DNA of 39,739 bases from the NCBI RefSeq assembly GCF_913054185.1, contig NZ_CAJXIV010000029.1, positions 1-39,739 of the forward strand. Direction: 5' to 3'. Of the stretch, positions 15,566-24,759 are shown piece after piece (position 1 is the first letter of the stretch; the number at the start of each line of letters is the position of its first letter). This DNA is from an uncultured Shimia sp. (GTDB lineage: Bacteria > Pseudomonadota > Alphaproteobacteria > Rhodobacterales > Rhodobacteraceae). The position numbers were made by a program, and so were the translations under genes. A model generated the notes under the pieces. The model ran no database searches and was not told where the DNA came from. It saw only the letters and a list, made by a program, of their open reading frames with translations.

Positions 15566-15841
15566 TCAGTCGTTGATGTCGTGGTTGAAGGTTTTGACCT
15601 GGCCCTTGGGCAAGGCAAACACACGGCGCAAAACCAGCCATGCGATGAGGCTCAGCGCGGCAAACACCAAAAGGATCATGGGCACGGACAGGAGTTGTAG
15701 CGGGCCAAGCAGGGCAACACCGACCACGGCTGCGCCGATAGCGAAGCCAAGGAAGATGAAGCCGGGTGCCAGCACCTCGAGGATGGCCAGCACCAGCGCT
15801 GCCGCAAGCCAGACCCACCAGATTGTCAGAAGGTCTGCCAT
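15566..15841 (-). CDS. NfeD-family membrane protein (short type)
   Basis: A 91-residue protein with three hydrophobic helices (about residues 5-24, 28-45 and 52-71) and a short C-terminal tail. It belongs to the short NfeD group, which lacks the protease domain and often lacks a full OB-fold. The motif EVLAPGFIFLGFAIGA is typical. NfeD proteins pair with SPFH/stomatin proteins in membrane microdomains, and its partner gene ends 3 bases upstream. Confidence 0.85.
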   Translation of the reverse strand: MADLLTIWWVWLAAALVLAILEVLAPGFIFLGFAIGAAVVGVALLGPLQLLSVPMILLVFAALSLIAWLVLRRVFALPKGQVKTFNHDIND

Positions 15842-15844
15842 GTT

Positions 15845-16729
15845 TTACCCTTTCAACAGTTTGAAGGCGTCACCAAAGGCCTCGAGCGCTGCGGCGGGAA
15901 GGATAATGGTTTGTTTGCCATCACCGTTGCCAAGTGCATTGAGGGCCTCGACCTGTTTCAAAGCCACTTGGTATTGTGCTGCTTCAATGCCATTTTCCTT
16001 GATCGCTTTGGCAACCACCTCGGTGGCGTAGGCTTCGGCATCCGCGCTGATGCGGCGGGCCTTGGCGATTTGCTCTGCGGCATAAAGCTCAGCGTCAGCT
16101 TGTAGTTCCACAGCTCGTTTTGTGCCTTCAGCCTCTGTTACCTGAGCGCGGCGGGCGCGTTCGGCGTTGAGCTGTTGCAACATGGCGTCACGGGTGGCTT
16201 GATCGAGGTTCACGTCAAGGATTTCGGCGCGGGTCACTTCGATGCCCCAGTCGTCCACAGCGGTTTCGACGCTGGCTTGGATGGAATCGATCAGGCTTGC
16301 GCGGTTGGACTGCACCTCATCCAGGTCCATTTTACCAATGTTGGCACGCACGATGCCGGCCACGGTGGTTGAAATGGCGCCGTCCACGTCACGAATGCGG
16401 TACACTGTCTTTTCCGGCTCCAGGATGCGGTAGAAGACGGAGGTGTCGATTTGCACGAGCACGTTGTCTTTGGTTATTGCGTCTTGGGTGGCGTTGGGCA
16501 GCTGACGCTCCAGAATGGAGATCTGGTGGCGCACCACGTCCAGAAATGGCACCACAAAGTTGATGCCAGGCCCAAGCACCGAGTGTAGGCGGCCAAAGCG
16601 TTCCACCACATGTTTTTCCGATTGCGGCACGATGCGCACGCCTTTCAGAACCACAACAATTAGGAACACCGCGGCCAGCAGGATCACGATGTTTTCAGAT
16701 AGTAACGAGAAGATCAGATCTTCGTTCAT
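15845..16729 (-). CDS. SPFH/Band 7 (stomatin, QmcA-like) protein
   Basis: A 294-residue membrane-anchored SPFH protein. It has an N-terminal transmembrane segment (about residues 8-30), the Band 7 domain ([23 protein letters not shown], read in two parts, through [11 protein letters not shown]), and a C-terminal Ala/Glu-rich coiled coil ([18 protein letters not shown]) that drives oligomer formation. A GGGGAGAG ribosome-binding site precedes the ATG. SPFH proteins of this group form ring complexes and organise membrane proteins and FtsH. It is co-transcribed with nfeD and divergent from tgt. Confidence 0.9.
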   Translation of the reverse strand: MNEDLIFSLLSENIVILLAAVFLIVVVLKGVRIVPQSEKHVVERFGRLHSVLGPGINFVVPFLDVVRHQISILERQLPNATQDAITKDNVLVQIDTSVFYRILEPEKTVYRIRDVDGAISTTVAGIVRANIGKMDLDEVQSNRASLIDSIQASVETAVDDWGIEVTRAEILDVNLDQATRDAMLQQLNAERARRAQVTEAEGTKRAVELQADAELYAAEQIAKARRISADAEAYATEVVAKAIKENGIEAAQYQVALKQVEALNALGNGDGKQTIILPAAALEAFGDAFKLLKG

Positions 16730-16860
16730 TATGCTCTCTCCCCAGAAAGTGTTTGTTATCTATGGGTTGCAATATGGTCACATTGGCGTGTTTTACAAGT
16801 TACATGGTTCGGCGTAAGGAGGGGGAAATTTTGCGCCAACTCCCCGATGTAAGGTCTCAG

Positions 16861-17991
16861 ATGTCTGAAAAGTTCTCGTTTTCGTTGCATGCCACCGATG
16901 GCAAAGCCCGGACTGGGGTGATCAACACGCCGCGTGGAGACATTCGCACGCCCGCGTTTATGCCGGTGGGCACGGCGGCCACCGTGAAGGCGATGATGCC
17001 GGAGAGCGTGCGCGCCACCGGGGCGGACATCCTGTTGGGCAACACGTATCACCTGATGCTGCGTCCTACTGCCGAGCGAATTGACCGTCTGGGCGGGTTG
17101 CACAAGTTCATGAACTGGGAACGCCCCATTCTGACGGACAGCGGCGGGTTTCAGGTGATGAGCCTCGCAGAGCTGCGCAAGCTGACTGAGAAAGGCGTGA
17201 CGTTTAAGAGCCACATTGATGGGTCCAAGCATTCGCTGACGCCGGAACGGTCGATGGAAATCCAAAAACTGTTGGGCAGTGACATCGTCATGTGTTTTGA
17301 CGAATGTCCGGCGTTGCCTGCGGATCGGGATCGGATTGCGGAGAGCATGCGGCTGTCTATGCGATGGGCGCAACGGTCACGGGATGCGTTTGGGGATCGG
17401 CCTGGACATGCGCTGTTTGGCATTCAGCAGGGTGGCCTGGAGCAGGACTTCCGCGAAGAATCTGCTGAGGCTCTCAAAGAGATTGGCTTTGAAGGATACG
17501 CAGTTGGTGGACTGGCTGTTGGCGAAGGCCAAGAGAAGATGTTTGGCTGCCTTGATTTTGCGCCAGACATGCTTCCGGTGGATAAGCCACGTTATCTGAT
17601 GGGCGTTGGCAAGCCGGATGACATTGTGGGGGCGGTGAAGCGTGGCATCGACATGATGGACTGTGTGTTGCCAAGCCGGTCTGGTCGCACAGGGCAGGTG
17701 TTCACTCGTCATGGCGTGGTGAACATCAAAAACGCGCGCCACGCGGATGATCCACGTCCGTTGGATGAGGCCTGTGGCTGTCCCGCCTGTTCAAACTATT
17801 CGCGGGCCTATCTGCACCATGTGTTCCGCAGCAATGAGATGATTTCCGGCATGCTGTTGACCTGGCACAATCTGCATTACTTCCAAGAGATCATGCAGGG
17901 CATGCGCGACGCAATTGCGGCCGGCACGTTTGACGCGTGGGAAACAGAGTTCCATGCGCAACGGGCGCAAGGGGATATTGAGCGGCTGTGA
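16861..17991 (+). CDS. tgt: tRNA-guanine transglycosylase (queuine/preQ1)
   Basis: Exchanges guanine-34 for preQ1 in tRNAs with GUN anticodons, a step of queuosine synthesis. The 376-residue protein starts MSEKFSF, as usual in the group. The key residues are present: the nucleophile and base-recognition Asp residues in [10 protein letters not shown] and [12 protein letters not shown], the substrate loop GIQQGG, and the zinc site CGCPAC with the downstream HH. An in-frame TTG at 16831 lies behind a perfect AAGGAGG at 16816-16822, so a version 10 residues longer is possible. A secreted protein gene follows at 11 bases. Confidence 0.93.
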   Translation: MSEKFSFSLHATDGKARTGVINTPRGDIRTPAFMPVGTAATVKAMMPESVRATGADILLGNTYHLMLRPTAERIDRLGGLHKFMNWERPILTDSGGFQVMSLAELRKLTEKGVTFKSHIDGSKHSLTPERSMEIQKLLGSDIVMCFDECPALPADRDRIAESMRLSMRWAQRSRDAFGDRPGHALFGIQQGGLEQDFREESAEALKEIGFEGYAVGGLAVGEGQEKMFGCLDFAPDMLPVDKPRYLMGVGKPDDIVGAVKRGIDMMDCVLPSRSGRTGQVFTRHGVVNIKNARHADDPRPLDEACGCPACSNYSRAYLHHVFRSNEMISGMLLTWHNLHYFQEIMQGMRDAIAAGTFDAWETEFHAQRAQGDIERL

Positions 17992-18002
17992 GGAGTTTCC
18001 CG

Positions 18003-18551
18003 ATGAAGCGGTTTTTCATGGCGGTGGTGGCCGCAGTGGCTCCTGTCGCTGCGATGGCAGACGGGTTTTGTGACGTCACGGATCCGGCTGCGGTATACGC
18101 GCGGCTGGCAGGCAGCTGGGTGCGAGAAGGCAGTGTGTCGGTGGAAGGCAGCACAACCTCATTTGTGCGGCCTGCGCGGATGTTTGCGACCGAGATTGAT
18201 GCAGACGGGCTGTTTTACTCCGGGTTTGTGGATAGCCTCATGGGTGAAGAGGTTGCGCTGACATGGGCTGCGCCAAAGCCTTATGACGTGGACCGCGTGG
18301 ATGCCGTGCTGGACACCACCGAACGGGCGGATTTGGCGGACATGCTAAGTGGTACGCGGTGTGGCCCGGAGGCGTTGCCGCAGGTGCAGGTAGTGTTGCC
18401 GGAGTTTGACGGTGGGATATCGGTGTTTGGCACCATCACCTTGGTGCCGTACTTCGATGATCGGGTGTTGGAGATTTCGGAGCTGACTCTCAAAAGCGAT
18501 GAGACAGTGCTCTTTATGACAGAAACGGTACTGTTGCGTCCTGCACAGTGA
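18003..18551 (+). CDS. Secreted protein of unknown function
   Basis: The ATG at 18003, with GAGGAG upstream, gives 182 residues: a signal peptide (MKRFFMAVVAAVAPVAAMA, cleaved near residue 19), then a mature protein with two cysteines (FCDV and TRCGPE) that could form a disulfide. The mature part looks like alternating strands (GSWVREGSVSVEGS, ISVFGTITLVPYF, LTLKSDETVLFMTETVLL), suggesting a beta-rich periplasmic fold. I do not recognise a family. It follows tgt closely and probably shares its transcript. Confidence 0.7.
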   Translation: MKRFFMAVVAAVAPVAAMADGFCDVTDPAAVYARLAGSWVREGSVSVEGSTTSFVRPARMFATEIDADGLFYSGFVDSLMGEEVALTWAAPKPYDVDRVDAVLDTTERADLADMLSGTRCGPEALPQVQVVLPEFDGGISVFGTITLVPYFDDRVLEISELTLKSDETVLFMTETVLLRPAQ

Positions 18552-18855
18552 TCGCGGGAAGAGTACCTTTCTAATTGGCAGGCGCTGAGTGCAGTGGTGG
18601 TACCGCGTTTTCGTCCAAGTTGATTTGCCAACGCGTCGCGCCTTGAGCATTGCCTGTGTGGGCAATTATTTTGCCATCAATACCGTTTCCCGCCTTGTTC
18701 CTCACGTTCTGTAAAGGCATTGTGTGGTCCAACCAACAAAACGCCGTTGAAAGCGGGGACGAGGCACCCCAAATCAATAAGCCGAGGAAACGGAGAGCGA
18801 TCAAACGGTTGCCACATGTGGGACCAGCGTCGCTTTGCTAGAACAAGGAAAACTC
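18552..18855. other. Intergenic region before lon
   Basis: 304 bases without a convincing gene. A minus-strand frame (18571-18804, 77 codons, TTG start) has no ribosome-binding site and no recognisable features. A 10-base palindrome CCACATGTGG lies at about 18812-18821, close to lon, and AAGGA precedes the lon ATG. A heat-shock type promoter would be expected here, but I found only poor matches (CTTGTT near 18695). Confidence 0.4.
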
Positions 18856-21258
18856 ATGCAAGAGCCCCTCAACACATCTTATCCTGTGCTGCCGCTGCGC
18901 GATATTGTGGTGTTCCCACATATGATTGTGCCGCTGTTTGTTGGCCGGGAAAAGTCGGTCCGCGCGCTCGAAGAGGTGATGGCCGATGACAAGCAAATTC
19001 TGCTGTCCAGTCAGGTTGATCCTGCCGAGGATGATCCAGATTTTGACGGCATTTACCGCACCGGCGTTTTGGCCAATGTGCTGCAGCTTCTGAAGTTGCC
19101 CGATGGCACGGTGAAAGTGCTGGTCGAAGGTCAGAGCCGTGTGACCATCACCGACTTTGTGGAAAACGACGACTACTTTGAGGCCCGTGCCGAACATCTG
19201 GACGAAATGCCAGGTGACGCCGCCACCATCGAGGCGCTGCTGCGCTCTGTTGGCGACGAATTTGAGCGCTACTCCAAAGTCAAAAAGAACATCCCAGAAG
19301 AAGCGCTGAGCGCGGTGGAAGACGCCAGCGAACCTGCGCGTCTGGCTGATCTTGTGGCTGGTCATCTGGGTATTGAGGTGAACGAGAAGCAAGAGCTTCT
19401 GGAAACCCTGTCTGTGAGCGAGCGTCTGGAGAAGGTCTATGGCCTGATGCAGGGCGAGATGAGCGTGCTGAAGGTCGAGAAGAAGATCAAGACGCGCGTG
19501 AAATCGCAGATGGAGAAGACCCAGCGCGAGTACTATTTGAATGAGCAGATGAAGGCCATTCAGAAGGAGCTTGGCGACGGCGAAGAGGGCGAAGGCGAAA
19601 TTGCTGAGCTCGAAGAAAAAATCGGCAAGACCAAGCTGTCCAAAGAAGCCAAAGAGAAGGCTGAGGGTGAGCTGAAGAAGCTCAAGAACATGAGCCCGAT
19701 GTCTGCGGAAGCCACCGTTGTGCGCAATTATCTGGATTGGATGCTGTCCATTCCATGGGGCAAACGTGGCCGCGTGAAGAAAGACCTGGGCAAGGCGCAA
19801 GAGGTCTTGGATACAGATCACTACGGTCTGGAGAAGGTCAAAGAGCGCATTGTTGAGTACCTTGCGGTGCAGCAGCGCTCCAGCAAACTCAAAGGCCCAA
19901 TCATGTGCCTCGTGGGCCCTCCAGGTGTGGGTAAAACCTCGCTGGGTAAGTCCGTGGCCAAAGCCACTGGTCGTGAGTTTATCCGCATTAGCCTTGGCGG
20001 CGTGCGGGATGAAAGCGAGATCCGTGGTCACCGCCGGACCTACATCGGCTCCATGCCGGGTAAGATCATTCAGGCGCTGAAGAAGGCGAAGACCACCAAT
20101 CCGCTGATCTTGCTCGATGAAATCGACAAGATGGGGCAGGACTTCCGGGGTGATCCGGCGTCTGCGATGCTTGAGGTTCTTGACCCTGAGCAGAACAGCA
20201 CCTTTGTCGATCACTACCTTGAGGTGGAATACGACCTGTCCAACGTGATGTTCCTGACCACGGCGAACTCTTACAACATGCCGGGGCCATTGCTGGACCG
20301 GATGGAGATCATCCCGCTGGCTGGCTACACCGAAGACGAGAAGCGTGAGATTGCGCGCCAGCATCTGATCGACAAGCAGATCAAGAACCACGGTCTGAAA
20401 AAGGGCGAGTTTGAAGTGTCGGACGAAGCGCTTCAAGAGATTGTGCGGACCTATACCCGCGAAGCGGGCGTGCGGAACCTTGAACGTGAACTGGCCAAGC
20501 TGACCCGGAAAGCTGTCACAAAGATTGTGAAAGGCGAAGAAGAGGCCGTTTCGGTTACGCCTGACAATCTGGACGACTTCCTAGGCGTGAAGAAGTTCCG
20601 TTATGGGCTGGCTGAGGATGAAAACCAGGTGGGTGTTGTGACCGGTCTGGCGTGGACATCTGTGGGCGGTGATCTGCTGCATATCGAAGGTTTGAAGCTG
20701 CCTGGCAAAGGCCGCATGAAGACCACCGGTAAGCTGGGTGATGTGATGAAGGAGTCGATTGATGCGGCATCTTCTTATGTGCGCTCGATCAGCCCAAAAA
20801 TTGGTGTGAAACCAACCGTCTTTGACAAGATCGACATCCACGTGCACGTGCCAGATGGCGCAACGCCAAAAGACGGCCCGTCTGCGGGTCTGGCGATGGT
20901 GACGTCAATTGTGTCGGTGCTGACCGGTATCCCGGTGCGCAAAGACATTGCGATGACTGGTGAGGTAAGCTTGCGTGGCAATGCGATGCCGATTGGTGGT
21001 TTGAAAGAGAAACTGCTCGCGGCACTGCGCGGCGGCATCAAAACGGTGCTGATCCCAGAGGAAAACGAGAAAGACCTCGCGGAGATTCCGGACAATGTGA
21101 AAAGTGGGCTGGAGATTATCCCGGTCAAACATGTGTCTGAGGTTCTAAAACTGGCGCTGACGGAAGAGCCGGAAGCCATTGAGTGGGATGAGGCAGCTGA
21201 AGAAGCGGCCGCGGCGAAGCTCAAGAAAGAAGAAGGGGCCGGTGCGACAGCGCACTGA
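18856..21258 (+). CDS. lon: ATP-dependent protease Lon
   Basis: An 800-residue cytoplasmic AAA+ serine protease that degrades misfolded and regulatory proteins. Domains in order: N-terminal substrate-binding LON domain (about 1-200, starting YPVLPLRDIVVFPHM), a charged coiled-coil stretch (200-290), the AAA+ module with Walker A GPPGVGKTS (about 354) and Walker B ILLDEIDKMG, then the protease domain with the catalytic Ser676 in DGPSAG and Lys719 in GGLKEK. This is the normal bacterial LonA length. The ATG at 18856 has AAGGA upstream. A strong terminator follows. In many alphaproteobacteria hupB follows lon; here it does not, and an HU-like gene lies 12.5 kb away. Confidence 0.97.
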   Translation: MQEPLNTSYPVLPLRDIVVFPHMIVPLFVGREKSVRALEEVMADDKQILLSSQVDPAEDDPDFDGIYRTGVLANVLQLLKLPDGTVKVLVEGQSRVTITDFVENDDYFEARAEHLDEMPGDAATIEALLRSVGDEFERYSKVKKNIPEEALSAVEDASEPARLADLVAGHLGIEVNEKQELLETLSVSERLEKVYGLMQGEMSVLKVEKKIKTRVKSQMEKTQREYYLNEQMKAIQKELGDGEEGEGEIAELEEKIGKTKLSKEAKEKAEGELKKLKNMSPMSAEATVVRNYLDWMLSIPWGKRGRVKKDLGKAQEVLDTDHYGLEKVKERIVEYLAVQQRSSKLKGPIMCLVGPPGVGKTSLGKSVAKATGREFIRISLGGVRDESEIRGHRRTYIGSMPGKIIQALKKAKTTNPLILLDEIDKMGQDFRGDPASAMLEVLDPEQNSTFVDHYLEVEYDLSNVMFLTTANSYNMPGPLLDRMEIIPLAGYTEDEKREIARQHLIDKQIKNHGLKKGEFEVSDEALQEIVRTYTREAGVRNLERELAKLTRKAVTKIVKGEEEAVSVTPDNLDDFLGVKKFRYGLAEDENQVGVVTGLAWTSVGGDLLHIEGLKLPGKGRMKTTGKLGDVMKESIDAASSYVRSISPKIGVKPTVFDKIDIHVHVPDGATPKDGPSAGLAMVTSIVSVLTGIPVRKDIAMTGEVSLRGNAMPIGGLKEKLLAALRGGIKTVLIPEENEKDLAEIPDNVKSGLEIIPVKHVSEVLKLALTEEPEAIEWDEAAEEAAAAKLKKEEGAGATAH

Positions 21259-21279
21259 GGCACCTACGCTGAGAAAAGA

Positions 21280-21311
21280 AAGGCGCGCCGAGAGATCGGC
21301 GCGCCTTTTTT
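21280..21311 (+). terminator. Intrinsic terminator of lon
   Basis: A perfect 10-bp stem (21282-21291 and 21296-21305, loop GAGA) is flanked by AA and a run of six Ts. It sits between convergent lon and the SDR gene. Confidence 0.9.
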
Positions 21312-21318
21312 GTTGGGT

Positions 21319-22086
21319 TCAAACCGGGGGCAGGCCCAGTAAGGAACGGCCTTCGTTGCTTTTTAGGGAAAAGTCCTGACCTGCGAAATCCTTGCCATTT
21401 GGACCACAGAGATAGGCGAGCGCCTGCGCGACCCACTCCGTGGGAATATGCACACCCGGGGAGAGCTGGCTGACCGGGTTAATACCGGAAGCCTTGATGG
21501 TGGCCATCATGTCGGTGGCGACGGTGCCGGGACTAAGACCAACAACACTGACGCCTGCGTCAGCGTTTTCTTTGTGGGCGATGCCGGTGAGGCGCACCAC
21601 GGCGGCTTTGGAGGCGCAGTAGTGCGACCAGCCTTCGAGAAAGGAGTTGGCTGCACCAGACGAGATGTTGATGATGGTGCCTGCGCCTTGGGCGCGCATG
21701 ATGGGCAGGGCGTACCGCAGGCCGTGGTAGACTCCCTTGACGTTCACATCGATAACTTTGGACCACTCGGCCGGGTCACTGTCGGCTAGGGTGGTGATCG
21801 GGTCGATCAGGCCGGCGTTGTTGACGAGCATATCAAGGTTGCCGAAGGTGTCGGTTGCGGTGGCGATCAGGTGCTGAACAGCGGTGGCGTCTGCAACATC
21901 ACAAGGGACCGCGAGGGCTGACAGGCCGTTGTCGCAAAGCTCTTGGGCCAGGTGTTTGATGGCGGTTTCCGAACGTGCAGCGAGCACCACATTGGCACCG
22001 AGTTCTGCAAAATGGCGGGCGGTGCTGGCGCCGATGCCACGACTGGCGCCGGTGATGATGGCGGTTTTTTCGGTGAGATCAGTCAT
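21319..22086 (-). CDS. Short-chain dehydrogenase/reductase
   Basis: A 255-residue classical SDR. The cofactor motif is TGASRGIG (residues 13-20), followed by NNAG, then an SSGAANSF strand with the catalytic Ser and YCASK with the catalytic Tyr and Lys. ARS after the second strand suggests a preference for NADP(H). The substrate is unknown. The gene is divergent from a LysR-type regulator, a common arrangement in which the regulator controls the enzyme. Confidence 0.87.
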   Translation of the reverse strand: MTDLTEKTAIITGASRGIGASTARHFAELGANVVLAARSETAIKHLAQELCDNGLSALAVPCDVADATAVQHLIATATDTFGNLDMLVNNAGLIDPITTLADSDPAEWSKVIDVNVKGVYHGLRYALPIMRAQGAGTIINISSGAANSFLEGWSHYCASKAAVVRLTGIAHKENADAGVSVVGLSPGTVATDMMATIKASGINPVSQLSPGVHIPTEWVAQALAYLCGPNGKDFAGQDFSLKSNEGRSLLGLPPV

Positions 22087-22158
22087 GAAGGCTCCTTTTG
22101 TCTAGCTTAGGGATAGGCCGTGGGGATGATGCCGGAAATGACTGGATTGACAGGACTG

Positions 22159-22177
22159 TCGTGCGTAAATTGCACGA
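22159..22177. promoter_or_regulatory. Probable LysR-type regulator binding site
   Basis: The inverted repeat TCGTGC-N7-GCACGA contains the T-N11-A core typical of LysR-type regulator sites. It ends directly before the ATG of the LysR gene, inside the divergent SDR/LysR gap, a position suited to autorepression and possibly to control of the SDR. Confidence 0.55.
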
Positions 22178-23074
22178 ATGGACACGCATATTTTGAAATT
22201 GGCGCTTTTGGTGCAAGCGCAGGGCAGCATTGCCGGTGCGGCGCGGACGTTGGATTTGGATCCCTCCTCGGTGTCGCGCAGCTTGTCAGCCTTGGAGGCC
22301 GAGCTGGGCGTGCGGCTGTTTCATCGGACCACACGAAAACTGTCGACGACGGAAGAGGGCGCAGCGTATTTGCGGCGGGTGGGACCTTTGGTGGAAGAGA
22401 TGCAAGCAGCAGCGCAGGAAGCGGTGGGCACGCAGCACCAGCCTTCTGGTACCTTGCGGATTACGGCGTCCGTGGCCTTTGCATGTCAGAGGATTGTGCC
22501 GCTGTTGCCTGCGTTTTCGGAGCGCTATCCGGAGATTTCAGTAGAGGTGATCAGCAGTGACGCCAATTTGGATCTCGTGGAACAGGGGATTGATTTGGCT
22601 GTGCGGCTGGCGCCTGCGCCAAAAGGGGATCTGGTGTCCAGAAAGTTGATGGATACGCGGTATCATCTGGTGGCGAGCCCGGCGTATTTAGAGCGCTCTG
22701 GCGATTTGGAAACGCCGGAGGGTCTGCGGGATCACGACTGTTTGCGCTATGCGCTGCCGGAGATCGGTGATGTGTGGCGGTTTCGTAAGGAGGGAACTGC
22801 GTCATTTGAGGTCAGCGTGACCGGGCGGCACAGGTTTTCCAATGCGCTGGCGCTTTTGGAAGCCGGACGGCAGGGACTGGGTGTGGGGTTGCTGGCGGAT
22901 TGGCTGGTAACACAGGATTTGACGGAGGGAGGGTTGGTTGAGTTGTGTCCGCAGTATCAGGGCACGGTGAGCGGTTTTGAAACGGCGGCCTGGCTGTTGT
23001 ACCCAAACCGCCGGTATTTGCCGCGCAAGACGCGGGTAATGATAGATTTCCTGCGCGAGCGCCTTGCGCGTTAG
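22178..23074 (+). CDS. LysR-family transcriptional regulator
   Basis: A 298-residue LTTR. The N-terminal winged HTH covers residues 1-60 (GSIAGAARTLDLDPSSVSRS, then LSALEAELGVRLFHRTTRKL), and the C-terminal effector domain starts around 90 (SGTLRITASVAFACQRIVPLL). It belongs to the CrgA/DsdC-like group judged by the LFHRTTRKL and PLLPAFSERYPEI phrases. Its 3' end overlaps the convergent DUF3179 gene by 4 bases. The divergent SDR is the likely target. Confidence 0.9.
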   Translation: MDTHILKLALLVQAQGSIAGAARTLDLDPSSVSRSLSALEAELGVRLFHRTTRKLSTTEEGAAYLRRVGPLVEEMQAAAQEAVGTQHQPSGTLRITASVAFACQRIVPLLPAFSERYPEISVEVISSDANLDLVEQGIDLAVRLAPAPKGDLVSRKLMDTRYHLVASPAYLERSGDLETPEGLRDHDCLRYALPEIGDVWRFRKEGTASFEVSVTGRHRFSNALALLEAGRQGLGVGLLADWLVTQDLTEGGLVELCPQYQGTVSGFETAAWLLYPNRRYLPRKTRVMIDFLRERLAR

Positions 23075-24432
23075 CCGGGCCAGAGTGCGGTGTCTGGGTG
23101 AAATTGCGACCAGGCAAACCAGAAAGCCTGGTGGCTGCCGAGGTTTGCACCGCCTGTATCAACCGCCCGAATGCCGCCGGCGTCGAGTTTGAGGCGGATG
23201 TTTTCATAGGTGATTTCCTCGCCCTTTCTTAGAGCTACAAGTGCTTTGCTGCGTTGGAAGGCGACAGGTTGGCCGGAGGCGGAGACGATGCCAATGATGT
23301 CTTCGTGCACCGGCAGGCGCGGATCGACGTCACCCACTGGAAAGATGGGACCGTTGGCGTCACGGCCATTGCGGAAATCGGGGTTGCGGCCGAGGGCGAG
23401 GTATTCAGCCAGAACGGTGGTTTCCGGATGAGTTGTTTTCCATGTGCCCCAGTCGGTGGTGATGACGGCGGCTTGTTCGAGTTTGATGCCTTTGTCTGCC
23501 AAAGGTCCAGTGACAGCGTGGCCGAGGAAGGTGTCAAAAACGGAGTAGGTGTTGAGGTCATACATGACCTTGTTGGAGCGGCTCAAAAGGCCGGAGGTGC
23601 GCAGGATGGGACGCTCGACACCAGCTGGCATTTGGTCGGTGAAATAGGCTTGGGCTGCGCCACATAGAGTGCAGTAAGGGATGCCAAGATCACGCCCGCC
23701 TAGCGTGTCATTGACCATTTCGCGGACTTCCATGATTTGGCGCGGGTAGGCGCGGTATGCGCCGTTGACCTCAACCCCAAAGACGATGTCGTCATGCTTG
23801 AGCCAAGTGGCGCCAGCGGCGTCGGTGACCTCTGGATTGTCGGCGGCAGGGATGCAGTTGCAGGAGGCATCTGCGGTGTCAAAGGCACGGTTATCGATCA
23901 ACACGCCACCCCAGGACACCAACCGCCAGTCAATGTCTCCGGGCACAAACAGAGGGTCCCATTCCGGGACGATGGCCGTGAAGATAGCGCGTTTGAAGCG
24001 CAGGTAGTCGGCTGGCTCGGGGATGTCCCAAGCGATCAGGTGGTCGGTGACGATGCCCCAGGTGTTTTCGGTTGGCGTGTCGATCTCCAGCAGAGTGGCG
24101 GCGGCTTCCGAGAGGACGAAATTCAGCTTTGGAGAGGTCACAAAGCGCATGAGATCACTGATGATCCAGGCGAGGCGCGGGTCGCCAGAGGCTGCGATTT
24201 CGTCGAGGGCGAGTGTTTGATCTCGCCCCCAAGTGCCTTGCTGCATGCTTTCGACAAAGGCCATGTCGGCGGCGGTCTCGATAGCATCGGTTAACCGGCC
24301 GGAAGGCACAGCAGGGGGCGTGCCAAATTGCTCGATCACATACGCGGGCAGGGGGGCAGCGTCCTGCGCCAAGGCGGGCAGGGCGGTAGACAGCGCAAAG
24401 GCGCAGAGCAGGGCAGAGAGGCGGAGGGGCAT
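23071..24432 (-). CDS. DUF3179 domain-containing exported protein
   Basis: A 453-residue exported protein. The ATG at 24432 opens a signal peptide (MPLRLSALLCAFALSTALPA, cleaved near ALAQD). The DUF3179 region covers roughly residues 180-440 and includes RAYPRQIMEVREMVND, the Cys motif YCTLCGAAQAY, SGLLSRSNKVMYD and the C-terminal FWFAWSQFHPDT. The paired cysteines suggest a redox or metal site, but the family's activity is unknown to me. Thirty further residues upstream are open but lack a signal sequence. Its promoter would overlap the nrdJ operon terminator region. Confidence 0.82.
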   Translation of the reverse strand: MPLRLSALLCAFALSTALPALAQDAAPLPAYVIEQFGTPPAVPSGRLTDAIETAADMAFVESMQQGTWGRDQTLALDEIAASGDPRLAWIISDLMRFVTSPKLNFVLSEAAATLLEIDTPTENTWGIVTDHLIAWDIPEPADYLRFKRAIFTAIVPEWDPLFVPGDIDWRLVSWGGVLIDNRAFDTADASCNCIPAADNPEVTDAAGATWLKHDDIVFGVEVNGAYRAYPRQIMEVREMVNDTLGGRDLGIPYCTLCGAAQAYFTDQMPAGVERPILRTSGLLSRSNKVMYDLNTYSVFDTFLGHAVTGPLADKGIKLEQAAVITTDWGTWKTTHPETTVLAEYLALGRNPDFRNGRDANGPIFPVGDVDPRLPVHEDIIGIVSASGQPVAFQRSKALVALRKGEEITYENIRLKLDAGGIRAVDTGGANLGSHQAFWFAWSQFHPDTALWPG

Positions 24433-24544
24433 GATCGGTCCTTGCACAAAGGGCGTTTGCTTCTTTGTGGCCGACGATGGAGTGCGCGCGCCAATCAACT
24501 TGCATCAGGAGAAAGTGAGTTGGTTGAAAGAATTGGCAGCTGCA

Positions 24545-24575
24545 CAAAAAAGTGGGGGGTCAAAAGACCCCCCAG
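24545..24575 (-). terminator. Terminator of the minus-strand nrdJ operon
   Basis: A 9-bp stem (24553-24561 and 24566-24574, loop AAAA on plus) is followed on the minus strand by CTTTTTT (plus 24545-24551). It lies about 190 bases beyond the small ORF after nrdJ. Confidence 0.8.
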
Positions 24576-24759
24576 TTTCGCCATTCAGGCTCACTCTATA
24601 ATTACCGCTCGATGTTTTTTGCCTGCGGCCTGAATGTCGTCGGAGCGAGCGCACCCGCTCCGTGGAACACCACTGCCTAAAGTTAGGGACGGCAGCGGAG
24701 TATGTCGTCGGGGGCAGTTGCCCCCTACCCAGGTCCCCCCGGGATCTTGTGGTCACCGA
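24576..24759 (-). other. Structured 3' untranslated region of the nrdJ operon
   Basis: Between the small ORF and the terminator lie four inverted repeats: 24582-24590 with 24628-24636 (9 bp, perfect), 24641-24647 with 24656-24662 (7 bp), CTGCC/GGCAG near 24674-24694, and 24710-24715 with 24720-24725 (6 bp). There is no ORF. The density of pairing suggests a folded 3'UTR or a small RNA. Confidence 0.45.

Noticed and set aside
18571..18804. 77-residue minus-strand frame before lon
   Set aside because: TTG start, no ribosome-binding site, no conserved-looking segment.
18838..20436. 532-residue minus-strand frame inside lon
   Set aside because: A His/Leu-rich antisense shadow of lon; typical of high-GC coding sequence.
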